Below the pieces are notes generated by a model. The model worked only from the letters and a program-made list of their open reading frames with translations. It did no database searches and was not told the origin of the DNA. A stretch of DNA of 15,062 bases from the NCBI RefSeq assembly GCF_024699075.1, contig NZ_JAILQF010000052.1:1-15062 (forward strand). The letters are read 5' to 3'. The position numbers and the translations under genes are program-made. Shown here in pieces: positions 1-7,099 of the stretch (positions are counted from its first letter, which is position 1; each line of letters starts with the position of its first letter). The stretch is from Butyrivibrio sp. Lineage in GTDB: Bacteria; Bacillota_A; Clostridia; Lachnospirales; Lachnospiraceae.

Positions 1-313
1 CCATGCTAAAATAAGAATATTCACCTACAAGAGCCTGAATCTCATCAATAAGGAAGTAAACTGCTCTTAAGCCAAGTGCTATAGCAATCATTAAAAAGTT
101 CTCTGTTCCAAGAAGCATAAAGAAGAAAAGATAGAAAGCTACTTTTACTAAAGTATAAAACCAGCCCAAACTAAAACCTGGAATGATCAGCTGTAATACC
201 ATAAGAGCACCACATGCTAAAGTGACAGGAAGTGCGTACATCTGCAAAGGTGCAAGTATTTTGTTGTTGCTGAAGTAATTTTTTAGTGACTTACATACAT
301 TTTCGAAACCCAT
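1..313 (-). CDS. Membrane protein of unknown function, N-terminal part only
   Basis: I do not recognise this protein. The visible 104 codons start at ATG 313-311 and run off the left edge without a stop, so only the N-terminus is present. The start is well supported: a GGGAGG ribosome binding site lies 8 nt upstream and a good promoter lies further up (357-385). After a short polar stretch of about 22 residues containing several Lys and Asn, the chain is mostly hydrophobic, with likely membrane segments near residues 27-45, 50-70 and 72-95. Aromatic residues are frequent (FYLFFF-type runs). It could be a small integral membrane protein or the first helices of a larger one. It is transcribed in the same direction as the upstream aldo/keto reductase but appears to have its own promoter. 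Confidence 0.75.
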   Translation of the reverse strand, partial: MGFENVCKSLKNYFSNNKILAPLQMYALPVTLACGALMVLQLIIPGFSLGWFYTLVKVAFYLFFFMLLGTENFLMIAIALGLRAVYFLIDEIQALVGEYSYFSM

Positions 314-356
314 TATTTGTTCCTCCCATAAACTATATTTTGTGTGTAGCTTTTAA

Positions 357-385
357 AGTATATCCTAATATAATAATGGATACAA
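357..385 (-). promoter_or_regulatory. Sigma-A type promoter for the left-edge membrane protein gene
   Basis: On the minus strand there is a -35 box TTGTAT (385-380), a spacer of exactly 17 nt and a -10 box TATACT (362-357). The predicted transcription start near 350 gives a leader of roughly 37 nt that includes the ribosome binding site at about 321-327. Each box departs from consensus by one or two bases. Confidence 0.6.
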
Positions 386-400
386 GTATCAGATATTGCT

Positions 401-415
401 ATTACATGACGTAAT
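401..415. promoter_or_regulatory. Small inverted repeat, possible operator
   Basis: ATTAC-atgac-GTAAT is a perfect 5-bp inverted repeat with a 5-bp centre. It lies about 16 bp upstream of the -35 box of the promoter at 357-385 and in the 148-bp gene-free gap after the aldo/keto reductase. It is short enough to arise by chance in AT-rich DNA. Its position would suit a regulator site, but no regulator gene is nearby. Confidence 0.2.
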
Positions 416-461
416 GGTCAAAAGTTATTTCGATTCGAGCTTGCTCATTAAATAATATCAA

Positions 462-1499
462 TCACTTAACCTTGCGCTCTCCCGCCAGAACCAGTCTGTA
501 ATCTTCCAGATTCTTTTTTAGAAGTACAGGTATATTAAGTTCATATGGACATTTGGGAAGACATGCGCCGCAGTTAACACATGTATCAATTTTGGCCATC
601 TCGCTCTGCCAGTATTCTGAAAGCCAAGCATCGCTTGGAGCTCTTCTGAGCATAAGGGACATTCTGTTGCACTGATTGATCTGAATGCCTACAGTACATG
701 GACTGCAGTAACCGCATCCTCTGCAGAAATCTCCCATCAGTTCTACTCTCTCGCTTTCGATGAAAGCCTTGATATCATCGTCCATAGACGGTGTTTCATC
801 CATATATGAAAGCCACTCATCAAGCTCTTTATCTTTCTGAATACCCCAGATTGGAACTGCGCCTTCAAACTGTGATATGAAAGCCATAGCTGCTTTTGAA
901 TTGGTAATAAGACCTCCTGCAAGGCCCTTCATGCCGATAAAACCTACATTATTCTCATTACAAAGATGTATGAGTTCAATCTCTTTTTCAGATGCAAGAT
1001 AGCTCATTGGATATTGAACTGTTTCATACAAGCCTGATTCTATAAGCTCTCTGGCAATACCAAGTTTATGAGCGGTACCGCCGATATGTTTAATAAGACC
1101 TTTAGCCTTGGCTTCGAGCATGCACTCATACATTCCTGTTCCATCGCCTGGTTTATAGCACTGGCCCATTAAATGGAATTGGTATACATCGATATAATCT
1201 GTCTTAAGTGTTGCAAGTGATGTTTCAAGGTCCTTCCAGAATCCTTCAGGGGTCTTGGCCTGAGTCTTGGTAGTGATAATGATCTCGTCTCTTTTAACCT
1301 TGTTATCACCAAATGCAGCGCCAAGCTTTTCTTCACTGTCACTATAAGCTCTTGCTGTGTCAAAAAATCTCATGCCGCCTTCATAGGCTTTTCTAAGAAG
1401 TTTTACAGCCTCGTCCAAAGATACTCTCTGGACAGGAAGTGCGCCAAAACCGTTCTGTGGAACGCATATGCCGGTGCGTCCTAAAGTTACATTTTTCAT
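462..1499 (-). CDS. Aldo/keto reductase with C-terminal [4Fe-4S] ferredoxin-like domain
   Basis: This is a predicted cytoplasmic NAD(P)H-dependent oxidoreductase of 345 residues. The N-terminal TIM barrel (about 1-250) carries the AKR tetrad, read as D47 and Y52 (in FDTARAY), K78 and H109 (in YQFHLMG). The C-terminal about 90 residues hold two cysteine clusters: C259-x2-C262-x2-C265-x2-C268 with C277 nearby, and C307-x2-C310-x2-C313-x3-C317-P, the latter a classic [4Fe-4S] motif. This fused architecture is common in anaerobic Clostridia. The physiological substrate cannot be read from sequence; the Fe-S tail suggests electron exchange with ferredoxin or flavoprotein partners (inference). The start was set at ATG 1499-1497 because GAGGAG sits 8 nt upstream. 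An in-frame ATG eight codons earlier lacks such a site and would place that GAGGAG inside the coding region. No clear terminator follows. Confidence 0.9.
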   Translation of the reverse strand: MKNVTLGRTGICVPQNGFGALPVQRVSLDEAVKLLRKAYEGGMRFFDTARAYSDSEEKLGAAFGDNKVKRDEIIITTKTQAKTPEGFWKDLETSLATLKTDYIDVYQFHLMGQCYKPGDGTGMYECMLEAKAKGLIKHIGGTAHKLGIARELIESGLYETVQYPMSYLASEKEIELIHLCNENNVGFIGMKGLAGGLITNSKAAMAFISQFEGAVPIWGIQKDKELDEWLSYMDETPSMDDDIKAFIESERVELMGDFCRGCGYCSPCTVGIQINQCNRMSLMLRRAPSDAWLSEYWQSEMAKIDTCVNCGACLPKCPYELNIPVLLKKNLEDYRLVLAGERKVK

Positions 1500-1758
1500 A
1501 GTCGTATCTCCTCGTATAGACATGTAAATTGGTTCGATGTTAGCTAGTTGAAAGAATAATTAATTAGCAAATATTACAACCATAATAAACTAAAAGCTAA
1601 GATATTGAAATATATAAAATGATCTTGTTTTAGATCCTTCACACCGCCCCTCAAAAAATCCCCCATTTTCCCATAAATAGCACATTTATAAACTCAAAAC
1701 AGGTACCTTGGAAATATGCTAAAATATATCTTATAAAATACATAAAGAGGAGAAAAAA
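1500..1758. other. Divergent intergenic region between aldo/keto reductase and TAXI-TRAP operon
   Basis: This gap of about 260 bp holds the ribosome binding sites of both divergent genes and the plus-strand promoter at 1708-1737. On the minus strand I found no convincing -35/-10 pair for the reductase, only AT-rich stretches (for example TAATAT preceded by GGTTG). A pyrimidine-rich plus-strand stretch around 1645-1672 (CCGCCCC and CCCCC runs) stands out from the AT-rich surroundings, but I can assign no role to it. I see no coding sequence or RNA gene. Confidence 0.5.
1708..1737 (+). promoter_or_regulatory. Sigma-A type promoter for the TAXI-TRAP operon
   Basis: The -35 box is TTGGAA (1708-1713), the spacer is 18 nt, and the -10 box is TATAAA (1732-1737). 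The predicted start near 1744 would leave a very short leader, with GAGGAG (1747-1752) almost at the 5' end and the ATG at 1759. No operator-like palindrome overlaps it. Confidence 0.5.
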
Positions 1759-2730
1759 ATGAGGAAAACACGTGTTTTAAGGATATTTAGTATGATCCTT
1801 ATGATTGTCATGTGCACATGTCTTTGTGCCTGCGGTAGTGGTCTACGTTTCATGTTCGGAACGGGCGGAACTGCAGGAACTTATTATGCATATGGCGGAG
1901 TTCTTGCTCAGTATATGAAGCAATATGCTGATGTTCGTGTTACTGCCGTATCAACAGGCGGTTCTAAAGCTAATATTCAAAGTATCCAGGACGGTGACTT
2001 CCAGCTGGGATTCACTCAGTCTGATGTTATGTCTTATGCATGGTCAGGTACCAGAGCATTTGAAAAGGACGGAGCAACTCACGATTTCAGAGTCCTTGGA
2101 TGTTTATATGCTGAAACTGTTCAGCTTATCACCATGGATTCAGATATCCAGTCCGTAGCAGATCTCAAAGGCAAAAGTATATCAATAGGTGAAGCCGGAT
2201 CAGGTGTATACTTTAACGCACTTGACGTACTTGAAGGTGCCGGTATCACTCTTGATGACATTAAGCCCCAGTACCAGTCTTTTGAAGATTCCAAGGAATC
2301 ATTAAAGGATGGCAAAATAGATGCAGCCTTCATTGTAGCCGGTGCCCCAACCACCGCTATAACTGAACTTGCAACAACTAACGGTGTCAGATTACTTTCT
2401 ATTGATGGCGATCTTAGAGACGGCATTATAGAAAAATGTCCTTATTATTCTGCATATACAATTCCTGCAGGAACTTATCCGGGCCAGGATGAAGACATAG
2501 AGACTATTACAGTTAAAGCTACTGTTGTAGTAGCTGCAAGTCTTGATGAGGATACAGTATACAATCTTACAGCAGCTATTTTTGACCACGTAGATGATAT
2601 AACACTTGAAAACGCCAAAGGCTCTGAGCTTGATATTGAGAATGCAACAAGTGTAACAGACGTGCCTTATCATGAAGGCGCTGCCAGATACTATGCTGAG
2701 CATGGAATAACAGTTAGAACGGAGGAATAA
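1759..2730 (+). CDS. TAXI-family TRAP transporter solute-binding lipoprotein
   Basis: This is the extracytoplasmic substrate receptor of a sodium- or proton-coupled TRAP transporter, 323 aa. The N-terminus has a basic start (MRKTR), a hydrophobic core (residues 6-20) and a lipobox L22-C23-A24-C25, so the mature protein is probably lipid-anchored at Cys25. Right after it comes the TAXI hallmark GTGGTAGTYYAYGG, which places it in the TAXI (TRAP-associated extracytoplasmic immunogenic) group rather than the DctP group. The GxGTxG and 'STGGSKANIQSIQDG' type segments are also typical. GAGGAG lies 6 nt before the ATG. Its stop codon sits inside the ribosome binding site region of the fused permease that follows, which fits one binding protein plus one permease. 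TAXI proteins are associated with organic acids such as 2-oxoglutarate or glutamate; the substrate here is not known. Confidence 0.9.
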   Translation: MRKTRVLRIFSMILMIVMCTCLCACGSGLRFMFGTGGTAGTYYAYGGVLAQYMKQYADVRVTAVSTGGSKANIQSIQDGDFQLGFTQSDVMSYAWSGTRAFEKDGATHDFRVLGCLYAETVQLITMDSDIQSVADLKGKSISIGEAGSGVYFNALDVLEGAGITLDDIKPQYQSFEDSKESLKDGKIDAAFIVAGAPTTAITELATTNGVRLLSIDGDLRDGIIEKCPYYSAYTIPAGTYPGQDEDIETITVKATVVVAASLDEDTVYNLTAAIFDHVDDITLENAKGSELDIENATSVTDVPYHEGAARYYAEHGITVRTEE

Positions 2731-2733
2731 GGA

Positions 2734-4710
2734 TTGAGCAATAATAAAGATTTAAACAGCAATGACTCTGTAAAAATGAATACTTCCCCCGAAGGTGCTA
2801 CTAATCAAAATGTCGAAATAGATTCAGTAATGCGTAAGTATGACAGAGAGTCCAACACCAGAATATGGACCGGAACACCTAAGATAATCGTTACGGTTGT
2901 GCTGGCTCTTTTTTCCTTATGGTGTATATATGTAACTCTCTTTGCAACCTTCCTCGAAGAGATACGACTGACTTCTTTCATGGCACTTATAGTGCTTATG
3001 GGATTTTTGATCTATCCTCATAAAAAAGGACTGACAAAGCCAAACTATATTCCAATCGGCGATATTATCTTTATGGTCCTTGGAACAGCTTCATACCTTT
3101 ACTTTACTTTTAATGCAACTGATATAATCAACCAGGGAACAAGATTTGAATGGTATCAGATAATTATAGGTATAGTTGGTATTGCAGCTCTTGTAGAAGT
3201 TACAAGAAGATGCGTTGGTATGCCAATTCTTATCGTAGCAGCATTTTTTGTTATATATGCTCTTACAATTGGGCTTACTAACCCAAGTTTCCCGGGAAGA
3301 GTCAAGTACCTTGTGCGAAACCTTTTCTATACAAAAGGCGGCATCCTTTCTACACCAGTTAACGTATGTTCCAAATACATTGTAGTCTTCATAATATTTG
3401 GTGCGTTTCTTGAAAGAACCGGAATCTCAAGCTTTTTTATCGAACTTGCAAACAGTATAGCCGGGCGATTCGCCGGAGGTCCTGCCAAAGTTGCAGTCAT
3501 CTCTTCTGCTCTTTGCGGTATGGTCTCAGGATCGTCTGTAGGTAACACAGTTACAACCGGTTCAGTAACAATCCCTATGATGAAAAAGACTGGCTACAGA
3601 AACGAATTCGCAGCTGCCGTAGAAGCGGCCTCATCAACAGGCGGACAGATCATGCCTCCAATTATGGGTGCTGCCGCCTTCCTTATGGCAGATTTTATCG
3701 GTGTGCCGTATTCTAATGTAATAAGTAAAGCTGTCCTTCCGGCAATACTCTACTTCTTTGGCATATTTATTACAGTTCATCTTGAAGCCAAGAGGTTGAG
3801 GCTTACAGGTATACCTAAGGACCAGCTTCCAAACTTTTTTAAGCTGATCAAAAAGATATATCTCCTGATTCCAATAGTTATGCTGATAGTATGGGTTTCA
3901 GGCAACTATATGACTATGCAGAAGGCGGCTTCACTTGCGATCATCCTTTCTATCGTAGTCGGACTTATCAATAAGGATGCAAAACTTACACCTGGCAAAA
4001 TACTTGATGCACTTCAGTCAGGTGGTAAGAGCGCTATCACTGTAGGCGCAGCCTGCGGCGTAGCAGGTATTATATCAGGCGCTATCACAATGACAGGCCT
4101 TGCCAATGAACTTATAAATGCAATCGTAGGTGTTGCAGGCGATAAGCTTATTGTCGCACTCGTCCTTACAATGCTCTGCTGTATCGTACTTGGAATGGGC
4201 GTTCCTACAACAGCTAATTACTGCATTATGGCAGCAACTACAGCTCCTATCCTTATAAGAATGGGCGTTCCGATCGCTGCTGCTCACTTCTTCGTATTTT
4301 ATTTTGGTATTGTTGCCGATATTACACCTCCTGTTGCACTTGCAGCCTATGCAGGCTCTGCGATTGCCAAGAGTAACCCTATGAAGACAGCTTTCACAGC
4401 ATCAAGACTTGCTATTGCAGCTTTCATTGTTCCTTATATGTTCTGCCTTAGCCCTGCTCTTTTGATGATAGATACAACGCCGATCGAAGTTCTGCAGATA
4501 AGCATTACAGCTATTATCGGTATATTCGGCCTGGCTTCAGGACTTGAAGGCTACTGCTTCTCTGATATGAGCAAAATAATCAGATTATTTACAGTTGTTG
4601 GCGGTTTGATGCTTATATATCCAGGAGTAGCAACAGATGGAATCGGACTTGTGCTCGTAATAGGCTCACTTGCATTCCAGTTCGTACAGGCGAAGCGTCA
4701 AAAAGCTTAA
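2734..4710 (+). CDS. TRAP transporter fused permease (4TM/12TM, DctQM-like)
   Basis: This is the integral membrane component of the TAXI-TRAP system, 658 aa, with the small (DctQ-like) and large (DctM-like) subunits in one chain as usual for TAXI systems. Residues 1-48 are hydrophilic. Four likely membrane helices follow (about 50-70, 81-97, 108-128, 141-157), then the large transport domain from about residue 163 to the end. The conserved M-domain region reads GSSVGNTVTTGSVTIP (266-281), followed by EAASSTGGQIMPP. A second conserved block, LGMGVPTTANYCIMAA, lies further on. Translation starts at TTG 2734: GGAGG (2721-2725) is 8 nt upstream and lies within the last codons of the binding protein gene, whose stop is only 3 nt before. 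This points to translational coupling. No better ATG exists before the first helix. Confidence 0.92.
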   Translation: MSNNKDLNSNDSVKMNTSPEGATNQNVEIDSVMRKYDRESNTRIWTGTPKIIVTVVLALFSLWCIYVTLFATFLEEIRLTSFMALIVLMGFLIYPHKKGLTKPNYIPIGDIIFMVLGTASYLYFTFNATDIINQGTRFEWYQIIIGIVGIAALVEVTRRCVGMPILIVAAFFVIYALTIGLTNPSFPGRVKYLVRNLFYTKGGILSTPVNVCSKYIVVFIIFGAFLERTGISSFFIELANSIAGRFAGGPAKVAVISSALCGMVSGSSVGNTVTTGSVTIPMMKKTGYRNEFAAAVEAASSTGGQIMPPIMGAAAFLMADFIGVPYSNVISKAVLPAILYFFGIFITVHLEAKRLRLTGIPKDQLPNFFKLIKKIYLLIPIVMLIVWVSGNYMTMQKAASLAIILSIVVGLINKDAKLTPGKILDALQSGGKSAITVGAACGVAGIISGAITMTGLANELINAIVGVAGDKLIVALVLTMLCCIVLGMGVPTTANYCIMAATTAPILIRMGVPIAAAHFFVFYFGIVADITPPVALAAYAGSAIAKSNPMKTAFTASRLAIAAFIVPYMFCLSPALLMIDTTPIEVLQISITAIIGIFGLASGLEGYCFSDMSKIIRLFTVVGGLMLIYPGVATDGIGLVLVIGSLAFQFVQAKRQKA

Positions 4711-4755
4711 AACTATAAATGTCACAACTATAAACGCTATAACTATAAACTCATA
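4711..4755 (+). repeat. 15-bp tandem repeat, 3 degenerate copies
   Basis: Three consecutive 15-bp units each begin with AACTATAAA (4711-4719, 4726-4734, 4741-4749); the last 6 bases of each unit differ. The array begins immediately after the TRAP permease stop codon (4708-4710). No hairpin or T-run typical of a terminator is present, so transcription may run on into the kinase-like gene. Confidence 0.7.
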
Positions 4756-4818
4756 CCTGATAGAGTCATAAAATCACAAATACAAAGAACTTAAAAAAAG
4801 CGCGGAGGCTTTTCAATT

Positions 4819-5424
4819 ATGGAAAACTTTAAATTTCCGGTAATCACAATTGGTAGAGAATATTGTGCCTATGGACGCACAATTGCTGGTATACTCTCAG
4901 AAAGACTTGGTATACCCTATTACGACAAGGACTTTGTCAAGAAAACTGTTATAGAAAGCGGATTCTGCGAAGAAGATGTTAATTCTGAAGGTGAATCCAT
5001 CTCTGCTTTATCTCTTTTCATAGAGAACTTTCTAAACGGAACTGCAGCTTACAACTCCTATGATGACATATTTGAAGCTCAGAAGCATGTAATCGTGGAT
5101 CTGGCCAAGAGCCCATGCATTATAGTTGGCCGCTGCGCTGACTTCGTTCTCAAGGAAGCCGGCATTAAATCGCTGGATATCTATTTGTATGCAGAGACAG
5201 ACTTTAAACTTGAGCGTGCAAGGCAGCTCCATCCTGGTCTTGATGATGCTCATCTTAAGAAGATCATGAAAAAACAGGATGAGCTTCGCCGCATATATTA
5301 CAAGCACTATACAGGTCATGACAATTATGACTTCTCTAACTATGATCTGTGCCTCAATACAGGTATTATCGGAATCGATAAATGCGCTGATATCATCGAG
5401 GATATTGTAAGAGGAAGCAAATAA
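4819..5424 (+). CDS. Cytidylate kinase-like family protein
   Basis: This 201-aa soluble protein belongs to the cytidylate-kinase-like P-loop family widespread in Clostridia, often as lone proteins or domains. The N-terminal nucleotide-binding motif is ITIGREYCAYGRTIA (9-23), followed by LGIPYYD (30-36). The family consensus is closer to GREYGSGGR, so the central 'CAY' is a departure that may affect phosphate binding. The second family block, IIVGRCADFVL (about 101-111), is intact. The real substrate of this family is not settled, and true CMP kinase activity should not be assumed. GGAGG (4804-4808) lies 10 nt before the ATG. It lies 108 bp after the TRAP permease with no terminator between, and a terminator follows its stop, so it is probably the last gene of the operon. 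It could be a regulatory or nucleotide-sensing partner (inference). Confidence 0.85.
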   Translation: MENFKFPVITIGREYCAYGRTIAGILSERLGIPYYDKDFVKKTVIESGFCEEDVNSEGESISALSLFIENFLNGTAAYNSYDDIFEAQKHVIVDLAKSPCIIVGRCADFVLKEAGIKSLDIYLYAETDFKLERARQLHPGLDDAHLKKIMKKQDELRRIYYKHYTGHDNYDFSNYDLCLNTGIIGIDKCADIIEDIVRGSK

Positions 5425-5451
5425 TCATTAATAAGTAAATTAATTGAATTT

Positions 5452-5505
5452 AAAATAGCGTAAGAAAACCACTATTATAAAACGGTTTCCTTGCGCTATT
5501 TTTTT
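5452..5505 (+). terminator. Intrinsic terminator after the TRAP/kinase-like operon
   Basis: A long stem of about 18 bp is formed by 5452-5470 (AAAATAGCGTAAGAAAACC) and 5484-5502 (GGTTTCCTTGCGCTATTTT), with two G-U type pairs and a 13-nt loop. It is followed by a T-run continuing to 5505. The A-rich left arm could also give some function on the opposite strand. Confidence 0.8.
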
Positions 5506-5781
5506 GAGCTTTGAAAATATCAAAGCAATGTGATTATTCTTGCTTTTACTATGATTTATGCTGTTGTTGTTTAAAAATTTTTTCAGCGAATTTTTTCACA
5601 TTTAATTATGAGTTTCCGTTTTGTTGTAAAAATCGCTTTAAAATAAAATATAAATTTACGCTTTTTTGTACTTTATTATTTAGTAAAATGTGTCATAATA
5701 ATTGCTTATATGAACCATAGTTTTAGATATGTAATCAAGCCTTTGATGCATATTTTAGTGTAATAAGGAACCACATTATTC
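5506..5781. other. Gene-free AT-rich leader region before the diguanylate cyclase
   Basis: About 275 bp, very AT-rich, with no credible gene. A 69-codon TTG-initiated frame at 5511-5720 is Cys/Phe/Tyr-rich, has no ribosome binding site and looks like random AT-rich translation. A possible promoter is TTGCTT (5702-5707) with a poor TAGATA -10 (5724-5729), but this is weak. I see no conserved c-di-GMP riboswitch core. The ribosome binding site of the next gene is a modest AGGA at 5766-5769. Confidence 0.4.
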
Positions 5782-6867
5782 ATGAACACAAAAGTTTTAA
5801 ATATTAGCTATATTCTTGGCCTTTGCAAGAGACTTAGAGAATTTAGCCCTGAAAACAGGGATGATTTTCATAGATATAATGTCATGTATTATCAGTTTTT
5901 CATGACTATAGCTTTAAGTGGCGGATGCTTAGCAGCCATTATGTGCCTGTACTCTGATTACCTTTTAAACGGTACAATAATGCCAACGCTGATTCCAAGA
6001 TTATCACTTCTTATCCCGCTTGGCCTATTCCTGTTTTTTAACACAAGAATAACCAATTATAAGCTGATGATCGCAACCAATCATATTTTGTGCCACTGCG
6101 TACTGCTCTCTACCATTTGGGCAGTGTATCATCTCGAGAACAAGACCTATTTTACAGCAGGAACCATAACAATCCATATCATAATGTGGACCTTGTGCTT
6201 TTCATCACGATTTTCAGATGCATTTGTGTCATATCTGTTCTTTTTTGCAGAAATACTGATATCTCACAATTTTAATCATTATGAGAATCTCAAGATTTTG
6301 CTTGCCATCAATATTCCCTGTGCATTCGCAGTTCTTTTTGCACAGATAATCCTTAATCTCATCACCTTCGACCACTACCTGGCTATAAGGCAGATGGAAA
6401 AAGAAGCTGTGACCGACGAACTTACTCAGGTAGGCAACAGAGTTCTGCTTGATGAGATAACAGATAAGGAAAGTAAGTCTATTACAAGGCCTGCAGCCCT
6501 TATAATGCTTGATATAGACCATTTTAAAAATGTTAATGACAAGTACGGCCATATTGTTGGCGACAATGTACTTAAGTTTATAGCTGATTATGTCAAAAAA
6601 TCTGTAAGAAAAGATGACTACGTAATAAGATTTGGTGGTGAAGAATTCCTTGTCATCCTTAATAACTGCAGCGTCGCTGAAGCTACAAAGACGATCAATA
6701 AAATAAGAGTTTCAATAAGCAAAGATCCAAAGAGCCCTGTTCCGATCACGATTTCAGCAGGCCTTTCCGAATATAAAGGCGACTACGAGAATGCCTTAAA
6801 GCTTGCAGACGAAGCTCTGTACGAAGCCAAGAACAATGGCAGAAACAAAGTCGTAGTACATGCGTAA
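5782..6867 (+). CDS. Membrane-bound diguanylate cyclase (GGDEF domain)
   Basis: This protein probably makes the second messenger c-di-GMP from two GTP, with its catalytic domain in the cytoplasm (361 aa). About six membrane helices occupy the first 195 residues (near 35-58, 69-87, 95-115, 122-141, 146-161, 170-193) and form an uncharacterised sensor module. A short coiled linker leads into the GGDEF domain (about 205-361), which begins at VTDELTQVGNR. The active-site motif is GGEEF (285-289), the functional variant. The metal-binding segment LDIDHFKNVND is intact. The inhibitory I-site RxxD is present as R276-K-D-D279, five residues before GGEEF, so product feedback inhibition is expected. 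Start: ATG 5782, with AGGA 12 nt upstream, rather distant, suggesting low expression. It is a single-gene unit between two terminators, with no linked c-di-GMP effector. Confidence 0.93.
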   Translation: MNTKVLNISYILGLCKRLREFSPENRDDFHRYNVMYYQFFMTIALSGGCLAAIMCLYSDYLLNGTIMPTLIPRLSLLIPLGLFLFFNTRITNYKLMIATNHILCHCVLLSTIWAVYHLENKTYFTAGTITIHIIMWTLCFSSRFSDAFVSYLFFFAEILISHNFNHYENLKILLAINIPCAFAVLFAQIILNLITFDHYLAIRQMEKEAVTDELTQVGNRVLLDEITDKESKSITRPAALIMLDIDHFKNVNDKYGHIVGDNVLKFIADYVKKSVRKDDYVIRFGGEEFLVILNNCSVAEATKTINKIRVSISKDPKSPVPITISAGLSEYKGDYENALKLADEALYEAKNNGRNKVVVHA

Positions 6868-6870
6868 ACT

Positions 6871-7010
6871 AAATAAGAAAGTCATAATTCGAAGCACACA
6901 TGTAAATCAAATAAAGAAAGTCATAATTCGAAGCACACATATAAATCAAATAAGAAAATCATAATTCGAAGTACACATGTAAATCAAATAAAGAAAGTCA
7001 TAATTCGAAG
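6871..7010 (+). repeat. About 39-bp tandem repeat, 4 copies
   Basis: The core GAAAGTCATAATTCGAAG recurs at 6877-6894, 6916-6933, 6954-6971 (one base different) and 6993-7010, with periods of 39, 38 and 39 bp. The connecting segments are variants of CACACATGTAAATCAAATAA. Each core contains the palindrome TTCGAA. The array starts a few bases after the cyclase stop codon (6865-6867). The 3' end of the gene itself, with GTACATG then TAAA and AATAAGAAAGTC, resembles the unit, suggesting the array grew from it. It ends just before the shared terminator. Confidence 0.85.
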
Positions 7011-7030
7011 TATACGAATGAACAAAACAA

Positions 7031-7052
7031 GGGGCGCCGAAGCGCCCCTTTT
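7031..7052. terminator. Bidirectional intrinsic terminator between convergent genes
   Basis: GGGGCGC (7031-7037), loop CGAA (7038-7041), then GCGCCCC (7042-7048), followed by TTTT. On the minus strand the loop reads TTCG closed by a C-G pair, the very stable UUCG tetraloop, and the stem is followed by TTGTTTTGTT. The hairpin therefore suits both the cyclase (plus) and the GH3 cluster (minus). It is by far the most GC-rich short segment of the window. Confidence 0.85.
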
Positions 7053-7099
7053 ATGTTGCATAAATATTTGATTTATAGCTTTTTAAACAGATCTTCTAC

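Noticed and set aside
1500..1523. Earlier in-frame ATG for the aldo/keto reductase
   Set aside because: It would put the GAGGAG ribosome binding site inside the coding sequence, and the added eight residues do not look like a family N-terminus.
5511..5720. 69-codon plus-strand reading frame rich in Cys, Phe and Tyr
   Set aside because: TTG start without ribosome binding site, overlaps the terminator tail, and the composition is that expected from AT-rich noncoding DNA.
5506..5781. c-di-GMP riboswitch before the diguanylate cyclase
   Set aside because: The region is almost entirely A/T and no conserved riboswitch core or paired GC-rich stems could be found.
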